Position numbers and translations under genes: made by a program
Notes under the pieces: model-generated
What the model was told of the DNA's origin: nothing
The model's input: only the letters and a program-made list of their open reading frames with translations
The model's database searches: none
Shown here: positions 16,833-23,743 of the stretch, in pieces
Layout of the letters: the number at the start of each line of letters is the position of its first letter
How positions within the stretch are numbered: position 1 is the stretch's first letter
NCBI GenBank assembly: GCA_020029535.1
Contig: JAIBJM010000011.1
Location: 1 to 44,999, forward strand
Direction of reading: 5' to 3'
DNA: 44,999 nucleotides
DNA from: Gammaproteobacteria bacterium
GTDB lineage: Bacteria; Pseudomonadota; Gammaproteobacteria; Steroidobacterales; Steroidobacteraceae

Positions 16833-18512
16833 TTGGACAAGTTCTGGCTGAAGCAGTATCCGCCCGGCACGCCCGCGGAGATTTCTCCGGGGACGTTTGG
16901 CTCGCTGAAGGAGCTGATCGAGTCCAGCCTGCGCCGGCATGCCGATCGCACCGCATATGTACACATGGGCCGCCGCATGTCCTATGCGGAGCTCGATCGA
17001 CGTTCGGCGTCTTTCGCTGCCTGGCTGCAGCAACGCGCGGGCATGCAACCCGGCGAACGCATCGCCATCATGTTGCCCAATCTGCTGCAGTACCCGGTAC
17101 TGATGTTCGGTGCTCTGCGCGCCGGACTGACCGTGGTCAACACCAATCCGCTGTATACCACCCCGGAGCTCGAGCATCAGCTCAGGGACTCGGGCGCCAG
17201 CGCAATCGTGGTGCTGGAAAACTTCGCAGCGACGGTCCAGCGGGCCACCGCCTCGTTGCCAATGCGACATGTCATCGTCACCGGCGTCGGCGATCTGCTG
17301 GGATTTCCGAAAGGGCCTTTGGTGAACTTCGCGCTGCGGCATGTGCAGAAGCGGGTGCCCTCGTGGTCGATTCCACATGCACGGCGGCTGACCGCGGTGA
17401 TGAAGGAGGCCAGTGGCCTGACGTTGACGCCGGTGGACATTTCACGCGACGACATCGCCTTCCTGCAGTACACCGGCGGCACCACCGGCGTTGCCAAAGG
17501 CGCCATGCTGACGCACGGCAACCTGGTTGCCAACGTCCAGCAATGCTATGCGTGGTTCAAGCAGGTTGAGCTCGACTACGTCACCTATGTCTGCGCGCTG
17601 CCGCTGTACCACATCTTTTCACTGACAACGAATTGCCTGCTGTTCACCATGGTGGGCGGTGCCGGTCTGCTCATCACCAACCCGCGTGACTTTGCAGCCT
17701 TCGTCAAGGATCTGAAGGCAAATCCGCCGATGTTCTTCATGGGCGTCAACACGCTGTTCAATGCGCTGCTGAACACGCCGGGTTTTGCCGATGTGGATTT
17801 CAGGCAGCTGGCTGCGACGCTGGGCGGTGGCATGGCCGTACAACGCGCCGTTGCCGAGCGCTGGAAGGCGACCACCGGATGCAAGATCACGCAGGGATGG
17901 GGACTGACTGAGACCTCACCCGTTTCCTGCGCGAATCCGCTGGTGGGCAAATTCGCCGAATTCAACGGCTCGGTCGGCGTGCCACTGCCGTCGACCGAGG
18001 TCAGCATCCGCGACGAGCAGGGCACCGAGGTCGGCATCGGTTCCAGCGGCGAGCTATGTGTGCGCGGTCCGCAGGTCATGCGTGGCTACTGGCAGCGCCC
18101 GGCGGAAACGGCCAACGTGATGCTGCCCGATGGCTGGCTGCGTACCGGCGACATAGGCCATTTCGATGAACATGGCTTCGTGTTTCTTGAGGACCGCAAG
18201 AAGGACATGATCGTCGTGTCGGGCTTCAAGGTTTATCCGAGCGAAGTGGAAGACGTCGTCGCCAGGCATCCAGGCGTGCGGGAAGTCGCCGCGGTCGCGC
18301 AGCCGGATGAACATTCAGGCGAAGCCGTCGCATTGTTTGTGGTGCGGAAAGATCCTGCGCTGACCGCGGAGGAACTGATGCAGCACTGTCATCAGAACCT
18401 GACCGGATACAAGCTGCCGAAAAGCATCCATTTCCGCGAGGAGCTGCCAAAGACCAATGTCGGCAAGATCCTCCGGAGGTCATTGCGCGAGGAGCTCGAG
18501 CGCGCCAATTAA
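16833..18512 (+). CDS. fadD: Long-chain fatty acid-CoA ligase
   Basis: A 559-residue AMP-forming acyl-CoA synthetase. The N-terminus DKFWLKQYPPGTPAEI aligns with the start of FadD and fixes initiation at TTG 16833, with a GGGGGA ribosome-binding site at 16824-16829. The ATG at 16725 would instead run antisense-like through tesA. The P-loop-like motif YTGGTTGVAKGAML starts at residue 213, followed by GWGLTETSPV and the hinge/C-terminal GWLRTGDIGHFDEHGF and DRKKDMIVVSGFKVYPSEVE. The C-terminal catalytic Lys is in GKILRR. It probably forms an operon with tesA. Its TAA shares the palindrome TTAA (18509-18512) with the stop of the convergent DUF6502-like gene. Confidence 0.95.
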   Translation: MDKFWLKQYPPGTPAEISPGTFGSLKELIESSLRRHADRTAYVHMGRRMSYAELDRRSASFAAWLQQRAGMQPGERIAIMLPNLLQYPVLMFGALRAGLTVVNTNPLYTTPELEHQLRDSGASAIVVLENFAATVQRATASLPMRHVIVTGVGDLLGFPKGPLVNFALRHVQKRVPSWSIPHARRLTAVMKEASGLTLTPVDISRDDIAFLQYTGGTTGVAKGAMLTHGNLVANVQQCYAWFKQVELDYVTYVCALPLYHIFSLTTNCLLFTMVGGAGLLITNPRDFAAFVKDLKANPPMFFMGVNTLFNALLNTPGFADVDFRQLAATLGGGMAVQRAVAERWKATTGCKITQGWGLTETSPVSCANPLVGKFAEFNGSVGVPLPSTEVSIRDEQGTEVGIGSSGELCVRGPQVMRGYWQRPAETANVMLPDGWLRTGDIGHFDEHGFVFLEDRKKDMIVVSGFKVYPSEVEDVVARHPGVREVAAVAQPDEHSGEAVALFVVRKDPALTAEELMQHCHQNLTGYKLPKSIHFREELPKTNVGKILRRSLREELERAN

Positions 18513-19444
18513 GCCTGCGGCAACGGTTTGCGGCGCCGCGTGGCCACCTTCGGCGTTTTGGCCACTACCGTCGTCTTGACGGACTGCCCCGCGACAGGCG
18601 GATCCCCGATCAGATACACGCCGATTCCTGCACGCGCTCTCTGTTCGCTGTCGCCCAGTGGTTTCCGCAGCTTCTTCTGCGTCGCTATCCAGCGATCGAC
18701 GCCATCCAGCAGGGTCGCCGCACGTTCTGAGAATATCGAATGAAACAGCGCCGCGACATCGACCGAAATGCCATCGACATCCTGAAAACCGGTGTAGATG
18801 TGATGATCGCCTTTCTCGATATTCGCAACCATCGTCGTGGCCAGGTCGTGCACCCGGTCAGCAATCTCTGCCAGCGTTTCGCCGCTGTAGCCTTTGGCGC
18901 GTATGCTGCGCTTCCTCAGCCGGACCATGCCGGCGCTGTTGCGCATCACCGCACCGCTGCGCTCCAGCTCCTTGAAGATGGACATCGGCGTGACATCGCC
19001 AGCGTACCGTCGCACCAGTGCCGCAAAGCTTGGGCCTACACCCGACATGGGCAAAAGCGCAGGATTACCCATGTTGTCAAGAAAGCCAGGGTCGGTTTTC
19101 CACCCGTGCAACACCCGCGCCGTCCGCTGCCGGGAAATACTCCTCGTTGGCACCTCTGCGTCCTGCTTGAACATGTCCAGCAGCGCCTTCACTTCCTTGC
19201 GGGTAAGGCCCGTCGTGGCTGAAATCACCGAGTAATTGAGGCGCCGCCCGATCCTGGCGTTCTCCGCGGCAACACGGACGAAAGCCAGCTTTACCGCGAT
19301 GACAAATTCACCCGCACCGAGCCCCGCTTTCAAATAGAGACGAACGAGCGGTATCAGCGCCTTCGCCATGGCGTCGAGCGCACCACGACTTGAGACGTCG
19401 TCGCCCTGAATTCCTGCACCTCCGGAATCTTTGCTTATTGTCAC
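18509..19444 (-). CDS. DUF6502-like protein (paralogue A)
   Basis: A 311-residue protein that I place in the DUF6502 family from recall of its conserved pattern; function unknown. The helical lead LIPLVRLYLKAGLGAGEFV (30-48) is followed by a helix-turn-helix-like YSVISATTGLTRKEVKALLD (71-90), the family block VLHGWKTDPGFLD (111-123), and SFAALVRRYAGDVTP with LERSGAVMRNSAGMVRLRKR (139-179), a winged-helix-like unit. The C-terminal half is helical and ends in a basic Lys/Arg/Pro tail. The predicted role is DNA binding or regulation, by inference only. The start is GTG 18 bp after paralogue B's stop, so both may be co-transcribed. Its base composition is GC-rich, unlike B to D. Confidence 0.75.
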   Translation of the reverse strand: MTISKDSGGAGIQGDDVSSRGALDAMAKALIPLVRLYLKAGLGAGEFVIAVKLAFVRVAAENARIGRRLNYSVISATTGLTRKEVKALLDMFKQDAEVPTRSISRQRTARVLHGWKTDPGFLDNMGNPALLPMSGVGPSFAALVRRYAGDVTPMSIFKELERSGAVMRNSAGMVRLRKRSIRAKGYSGETLAEIADRVHDLATTMVANIEKGDHHIYTGFQDVDGISVDVAALFHSIFSERAATLLDGVDRWIATQKKLRKPLGDSEQRARAGIGVYLIGDPPVAGQSVKTTVVAKTPKVATRRRKPLPQA

Positions 19445-19462
19445 GTCTCAAGACGATGTTAT

Positions 19463-20212
19463 CTATTTGTCGGCGCAGATTGGGAACAAGCCAATACCCA
19501 ATCTGCCAAATTTTTTGGAAGTAGACATAGACGTAGATCGCGCCTCAGCGTGTTGCTCCAACCAATCGTCAACTTCCTGCAAAAACACTAACCCGCGTTG
19601 GCGTACATATGCTAAAAAGTCGGCAATATGTCGCTTCGGAAGATCTCCATTCTGGGCGCGTAGCCAGAAGAGCGATTGTTTTTGCTTCCCCCCCAGTCCA
19701 CGAGTTGCCGCGGCCACCGCATCGATAAGGAATTCGACATTCGGTTCATATGGGAGCGCTTCTGGAATGGTGTAATACGTATATCGCCTAACCAATCTGT
19801 AGGTGCCTTTGGAGGTCTTCTGAATGGCCCCAAACTCCTCCATAAGTTTGACGGCTTTCCTTGGCGCACCACTCACACTTGCAACTTTTACTAATGCCTC
19901 TACGCTGATCTTGCCATGCAGCGGTATATCTTTAGGTTTTCCGACGGCATTTAGATAGGCAGGATCACGTAACCATCGATCTACAATCTCTGTGCACCAA
20001 TGGGTTTTACCTATTCTTCTTATGCTAATTTTCTTTGCGCCCTGCGTCGCCCCCCTTAAAGCAGCATCAAATTCTTTAGCTAGATCGGCATGAGGTATTC
20101 CTGAACGCGATAGAAAAATGACGATGGGTCTTAATAGAGCCACTATTTCTGGATACTGAGCCGCAGGACGGCTCACTTTTTTCCTCCCGCTCTTGGCGCG
20201 TCGCTGAGCCAT
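19463..20212 (-). CDS. Short DUF6502-like protein (paralogue B)
   Basis: A 249-residue protein clearly homologous to paralogue C and more distantly to A and D. It shares a helical lead (ALLRPIVIFLSRSGIPHADLA), the block IVDRWLRDPAYLNAVGKP then IPLHG, a winged-helix-like ISVEALVKVASVSGAPRKAV with FGAIQKTSKGTYRLVRR, and a C-terminal FLAYVRQRGLVFLQEVDDWL. The first helix-turn-helix seen in A and D is missing, replaced by a short basic linker. The ATG at 20212 is chosen over GTG at 20224 because GAGGG sits about five bases upstream. Composition is AT-rich compared with flanking genes (28 G+C in 60 bases counted at 19501-19560). Function unknown. Confidence 0.75.
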   Translation of the reverse strand: MAQRRAKSGRKKVSRPAAQYPEIVALLRPIVIFLSRSGIPHADLAKEFDAALRGATQGAKKISIRRIGKTHWCTEIVDRWLRDPAYLNAVGKPKDIPLHGKISVEALVKVASVSGAPRKAVKLMEEFGAIQKTSKGTYRLVRRYTYYTIPEALPYEPNVEFLIDAVAAATRGLGGKQKQSLFWLRAQNGDLPKRHIADFLAYVRQRGLVFLQEVDDWLEQHAEARSTSMSTSKKFGRLGIGLFPICADK

Positions 20213-20224
20213 GACAACCCTCAC

Positions 20225-20382
20225 ATATTTTGATTAACCCATCCCATCTGAAACCGGCGAGTTTCTTATGATGCCACCGATCCGAAATGGCGCGATCAAC
20301 ACCAAGCGACAATAGCTGTCGCTGCCTGCGATGGACGAGTCAACGGTAACCTTCATGTCTCTTAACCATTTCCGAGACAGGT
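20225..20382. other. Spacer between paralogues C and B
   Basis: The sequence between the stop of paralogue C (20383) and the start of paralogue B holds no recognisable gene, RNA or terminator. It presumably contains a promoter for B on the minus strand, because it is the only sizeable gap inside the paralogue block other than the terminator-bearing spacer at 21160-21259. No clear promoter consensus was found. Confidence 0.3.
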
Positions 20383-21138
20383 TCAAACATGGGAACAATA
20401 CGGGAACAAGGCCATACCTAGGCGTCGGATCTTCCGTCTATCCACACTTGAATCAAGTTTTACGGCGTATTGATCCAGCCAGTCATTTATCTCATGCAGA
20501 AAAATGACTCCACGACTATGAACGTATCTTAGAAATTCTTTTGTTTTGGGCGCGGGTATGTTGTGTTCGGAATTCAACCAAAATAGTTCCCTATTTGCAC
20601 CTGGATTACCCAAGCCACGCGTGGCGGAAGAAATGGCGTCCATAATAAATCGCGCATTCGGTTCGAATGGCAGCAATCCGGGGGATTTGTAGTTCATGTA
20701 TCGCTTAACCAGACGATACTTTCCATTGCTGAGCGGAGCGACGTTTCCGAGCTTTGCGAGCATGCGAAGAATGCTTCGCGGGGGCTCTTTTACACCAGCG
20801 AGCTTCACGAGTGTGGCTATGCTCAGCTTGCCATGAAGAGGCAAGTCGAGAGGCTTTCCCACCTTGTTTACGAATGTCGGGTTACGCAGCCATCGATCAA
20901 TTATTTCAGCTCGCTGGTGGTAGGACCCCATCCTTGACCCCATCCTTACTACTTCGACATCAGTAGTTGCGCGCTTTGCGCGCAAGAGAGCAGAACTAAA
21001 TCCTTCTTGCAAATCTTGATCTGATAGCCCTGAGGCGAGAAGAAAGGCTAGAAGTGGCGCGAGTAGTTCCAGCGCCTCTAGTTGCTGCTCTTCACGATCA
21101 ATCTTTGGTTGCGACGACTTACTTGGTCGGGCGGGCAT
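20383..21138 (-). CDS. Short DUF6502-like protein (paralogue C)
   Basis: A 251-residue close homologue of paralogue B. Shared blocks are LLAPLLAFLLASGLSDQDL, IIDRWLRNPTFVNKVGKPLD then LPLHGKLSIATLVKLAGV, LGNVAPLSNGKYRLVKRYMNY, LPFEPNARFIMDAISSATRG and FLRYVHSRGVIFLHEINDWL. Like B it lacks the first helix-turn-helix of A and D. The ATG at 21138 is preferred over GTG at 21159 because GGGAG lies seven bases upstream. A strong bidirectional terminator (21183-21212) separates it from the upstream D-E operon, so it needs its own promoter within about 45 bp or some read-through. AT-rich composition suggests transfer. Function unknown. Confidence 0.75.
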   Translation of the reverse strand: MPARPSKSSQPKIDREEQQLEALELLAPLLAFLLASGLSDQDLQEGFSSALLRAKRATTDVEVVRMGSRMGSYHQRAEIIDRWLRNPTFVNKVGKPLDLPLHGKLSIATLVKLAGVKEPPRSILRMLAKLGNVAPLSNGKYRLVKRYMNYKSPGLLPFEPNARFIMDAISSATRGLGNPGANRELFWLNSEHNIPAPKTKEFLRYVHSRGVIFLHEINDWLDQYAVKLDSSVDRRKIRRLGMALFPYCSHV

Positions 21139-21182
21139 TAGCTTGCTCCCAAGATGCACCGTCTGAACGGTAGCATGGAAGC

Positions 21183-21212
21183 AAAAAGGGCGCCGTAGAA
21201 GGCGCCCTTTTT
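21183..21212. terminator. Perfect bidirectional rho-independent terminator
   Basis: AAAAAGGGCGCC (21183-21194) and GGCGCCCTTTTT (21201-21212) are perfect 12-base complements around a six-base loop. The GC stem is flanked by an A-run and a T-run, so it can terminate in either direction. On the minus strand it ends transcription of the DUF6502-like D plus DUF5666-like operon, whose last stop codon is at 21260. Confidence 0.9.
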
Positions 21213-21259
21213 ATATGGACTCGAACGCTAATCGAATAGCGGCCGATTTAATAGGGCAT

Positions 21260-21919
21260 TTAGGCCCCAGCTGCGCCATTACCACTGCTGAGGGCGCGAC
21301 CTACGCCAGTACCACTGCTGAGCGCGCGACCTACGCCAGTACCACTGCTGAGGGCGCGACCTACGCCAGTACCACTGCTGAGGGCGCGACCTACGCCAGT
21401 GCCACTGCTGAGGGCGCGACCTACGCCAGTACCACTGCTGAGGGCGACACTAACGCCTGTCTCGGTCGCAAGTACTACACCGCCGCCTGCCGGTTGCGTA
21501 CCCGAAAACTCCACCGTCTCACCAACTTGTGGTGCTGTGAATTCGGTGGAAGACAGCAATGACGTATAGTCAATGCTAAGACCTCCTACTTGAGCCGTGC
21601 CTGTAGAAGCATCCGCTTGCGTAATGACGCCTCTGACATATACCGGGTCAGCGCCCGGCACATAGGCCGAGATGCTTTCTAGTTCCGCGTCGGCAATAGA
21701 TCCATCTTCTTTCAGCACACCATAAACGTTGACTCGTTGGCCTACCACCACCCGATACGCGTCGTTAGTCGCGATGCTACGGCCCAATACAGCAACGCTA
21801 TCGGCACTTACTGCATCGACCGGGCCGGAAACAAGCAGCTCTTTTGCATTTTCAGCAACTGCGTGCATCGAAACCAATGCGATAAGCGTCGTCACAATAG
21901 CTTTCTTGATTGTCGTCAT
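21260..21919 (-). CDS. DUF5666-like exported protein with C-terminal decapeptide repeats
   Basis: A 219-residue exported protein. A signal peptide (about 1-22, ending HAVAEN) precedes two small beta-barrel-like units: LLVSGPVDAVSADSVAVLG with VVVGQRVNVYGVLKEDG, then VYVRGVITQADASTGTAQVGG with GETVEFSGTQP. This resembles DUF5666 proteins. The C-terminus is a run of ten-residue repeats TGVGRALSSG: five exact copies after one diverged unit, ending NGAAGA. The ATG directly follows the TAA of the DUF6502-like gene D (TAAATG), with GGAG six bases upstream. The two genes are therefore coupled, and a terminator follows. Location is probably periplasmic or outer surface; function unknown. Confidence 0.75.
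   Translation of the reverse strand: MTTIKKAIVTTLIALVSMHAVAENAKELLVSGPVDAVSADSVAVLGRSIATNDAYRVVVGQRVNVYGVLKEDGSIADAELESISAYVPGADPVYVRGVITQADASTGTAQVGGLSIDYTSLLSSTEFTAPQVGETVEFSGTQPAGGGVVLATETGVSVALSSGTGVGRALSSGTGVGRALSSGTGVGRALSSGTGVGRALSSGTGVGRALSSGNGAAGA
21281..21460. repeat. 30-bp tandem repeat array, six units
   Basis: Six adjacent 30-bp units start at 21281, 21311, 21341, 21371, 21401 and 21431. The first five are identical apart from one base each in units two and five; the sixth is diverged. The unit length is a multiple of three, so copy-number change keeps the frame. Each unit encodes TGVGRALSSG on the minus strand. There are no spacers, so it is not CRISPR. Confidence 0.95.
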
Positions 21920-22786
21920 TTATATCTCCAAAGCCGCTTTTTCCGAAATACTTGCTTCTTCTTCGTAAAAGAAAAGATTGAATCCGTAACGCTTCCCAGC
22001 GGGGTCTTTGTGATCAGCCTCGCGTTCAGTAATCCACCGATCGCTGCTTTCTATGAACGCCTGTCCCTTGGATCGCAGATAGTCAAGCGTGCCATCCCTG
22101 AACTCCTCCGAGACCAGAAACTCTGTAACCACACCTCGCTCGAAGTACGATGGATCCTCGGCCTTGCGAAGCAGGTTATGGACAAGACTTGCCGTAAGAG
22201 CGCCGCCGCATCGGCCGATACGAGAAATGCGCGAAACGTCTGCCGTCGTATACAAAAAGGTCCTGCTGACACAACGAATAAACTTGTTGTCGTGAACTTC
22301 GATGCATCCGCTGGCGACGAGCTCATCTATCAGCAGATCTCTGCTCGAATCAGGCAATACCGCTTCAAAGAGTTCGCTCGCCGAACGAAAACCTTTTTCT
22401 GGAACCAGAGACAGATCCAACGGAGCTCCGTATGGAGTGCTGAACCGCGGATCGTCATGCCACAGATTGAGCAGGGCACATATTTCATCGACTTTTTCGA
22501 CGTTGCTCTTTCTGACCGACTGCCTCCGCACTCTGCCCTCGGTGAGGCTTTCAACTTCCCCAACATTCATCCCCGCCATCAAGGCAAGACGGGTGGGAGT
22601 CGCAGGACGACCTTGCGCACGAATGCGCGCGCCCATCGACTCAACGTAGAGAGTGCGCAGAATGTCTTGGATGTCTGCGTAGGAAACGCCGTTATTCAGC
22701 AACAGCGGCATCAACGGGCGCAGCAGAGCCTCTATGGACTCAATCAGCGCGGCGCGTTCCAGCCCACCAGGATCGGCTCCCACCAC
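21920..22786 (-). CDS. DUF6502-like protein (paralogue D)
   Basis: A 288-residue DUF6502-like protein of the full-length type. It has a helical lead ALLRPLMPLLLNNGVSYADI (20-39), a helix-turn-helix-like TRLALMAGMNVGEVESL (65-81), LNLWHDDPRFSTPYGAPLDL (106-125), and a second winged-helix-like region with LIDELVASGCIEVHDNKFIRCV (152-173). The C-terminal part ends FIESSDRWITE and a short acidic tail. It starts with GTG at 22786, or the adjacent GTG at 22783, with AAAGGGG just upstream. It is directly followed by the DUF5666-like gene (TAAATG). A nested inverted repeat at 22827-22866 lies in its presumed promoter. A regulatory role over its exported partner is an inference. Confidence 0.78.
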   Translation of the reverse strand: MVGADPGGLERAALIESIEALLRPLMPLLLNNGVSYADIQDILRTLYVESMGARIRAQGRPATPTRLALMAGMNVGEVESLTEGRVRRQSVRKSNVEKVDEICALLNLWHDDPRFSTPYGAPLDLSLVPEKGFRSASELFEAVLPDSSRDLLIDELVASGCIEVHDNKFIRCVSRTFLYTTADVSRISRIGRCGGALTASLVHNLLRKAEDPSYFERGVVTEFLVSEEFRDGTLDYLRSKGQAFIESSDRWITEREADHKDPAGKRYGFNLFFYEEEASISEKAALEI

Positions 22787-22826
22787 CAGCCCCTTTGCGA
22801 TTCAACATAAGAAAATCAGGCTTTTA

Positions 22827-22866
22827 CAATATGTGGCGGCCGATTCTTATGTCAATCGACATATTG
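22827..22866. promoter_or_regulatory. Nested inverted repeat upstream of paralogue D
   Basis: The outer arms CAATATGT (22827-22834) and ACATATTG (22859-22866) are perfect complements. An inner pair, CGATT (22841-22845) and AATCG (22854-22858), is nested inside them. The element lies 41-80 bp upstream of the GTG of paralogue D, the place expected for an operator or promoter. No regulator is identified; autoregulation by D would be one possibility. Confidence 0.4.
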
Positions 22867-22934
22867 CAACCCGACTACCTGGTGGATTCACTCAGATTCA
22901 GCGATGACCCGGCATCTGTGACTTATGCCCTTGT

Positions 22935-22990
22935 TTTTATTAATAAAAGAAGTAAGACAACGCCGCCTTCTTTTGTAGGACGGCGCCGCG
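22935..22990 (-). terminator. Possible terminator after pyrF, with AT palindrome
   Basis: On the minus strand an imperfect GC stem (complementary regions 22961-22968 and 22978-22986, one bulge) is followed by a T-rich stretch, and then by a perfect 14-bp AT palindrome TTTTATTAATAAAA (22935-22948). It lies 30-85 bp past the pyrF stop. It could end the aroK-aroB-pyrF transcript. The AT palindrome could alternatively belong to the paralogue D promoter. Confidence 0.4.
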
Positions 22991-23020
22991 AACAGGATGA
23001 GGGAGTTTTCGGGAATAGCC

Positions 23021-23743
23021 CTACAAGGGCTTGGAGAAAGCGCCTACAGCCGCGGCAATTTCGGCCTGTACCTGATTGGCGGCAGCACGAGGATCTGCCG
23101 CATCGCGAATGGGGCGTCCCACAACTATGTAGTCGGCTCCCATTCTCAAGGCCTGTTCGACGGACATCACGCGCTTCTGATCATCGGCAGGCCTGTTGTC
23201 CACCGGACGTATGCCAGGCGTCACCACCAGCAGGCGCTGATCCAGATGCTGCCGCAGCATGCTGGCTTCCATTCCGGACGACACCACTCCGTCACACCCG
23301 GCTTCGAGCGCCCGGCGCGCACGCGACAGCACCAGCTGCTGTACATCGCATTGAAAGCCGAGATCATCCAGATCACCGCGGTCGAGGCTCGTCAACACCG
23401 TGACGGCCAGAATCTTCACGTCGTTCTTCGCGGCAGCAGCAGCTTCCATGATGGATTGATTGCCGTGCACCGTGGCGAAGGTCACGCCGCGGTTACGCAG
23501 TTGTTGCACCGCTGCCGCCACGGTCGCGGGCACATCAAAGAACTTCAGATCGACAAATATCTTCTTGTCGCGCGCTGTCAGCCAGTCCAGCAGCTGGAAA
23601 TAATCGCCGCTCATGAAGAGTTCGAGTCCCAGCTTGTAGAACTGCACGGCGTCATCGAGACGCTCCACCAGCTTGCGCGCAGCCGCCGTATCCGCCACGT
23701 CCAGCGCAAAGATCAGCCGCTCACGATCCGGTATGTTTTTCAT
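23021..23743 (-). CDS. pyrF: Orotidine 5'-phosphate decarboxylase
   Basis: Decarboxylates OMP to UMP, the last step of de novo pyrimidine synthesis. The 240 residues have normal length. FALDVADTAAA is at 12-22 and the catalytic DxKxxD cluster DLKFFD is at 65-70 (Asp65, Lys67, Asp70). The phosphate-binding C-terminal motifs VTPGIRP and ADYIVVGRPI are present. The ATG directly follows the TGA of aroB (TGAATG), so it is coupled to the aroKB transcript, joining pyrimidine and shikimate genes in one operon. Confidence 0.97.
   Translation of the reverse strand: MKNIPDRERLIFALDVADTAAARKLVERLDDAVQFYKLGLELFMSGDYFQLLDWLTARDKKIFVDLKFFDVPATVAAAVQQLRNRGVTFATVHGNQSIMEAAAAAKNDVKILAVTVLTSLDRGDLDDLGFQCDVQQLVLSRARRALEAGCDGVVSSGMEASMLRQHLDQRLLVVTPGIRPVDNRPADDQKRVMSVEQALRMGADYIVVGRPIRDAADPRAAANQVQAEIAAAVGAFSKPL

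Noticed and set aside
21281-21460. Possible CRISPR array
   Set aside because: Units are directly adjacent with no unique spacers and lie in a coding frame; no cas genes are nearby.
21215-21562. 115-codon + strand frame with TTAEGATYAS repeats
   Set aside because: It arises because the 30-bp repeat is open in this frame too. The minus-strand protein has a signal peptide, ribosome-binding site and coupled partner; this frame has none.
21737-22810. 357-codon open frame on the + strand
   Set aside because: Antisense to DUF6502-like D and the start of the DUF5666-like gene; D has family motifs and a ribosome-binding site, this frame has neither.
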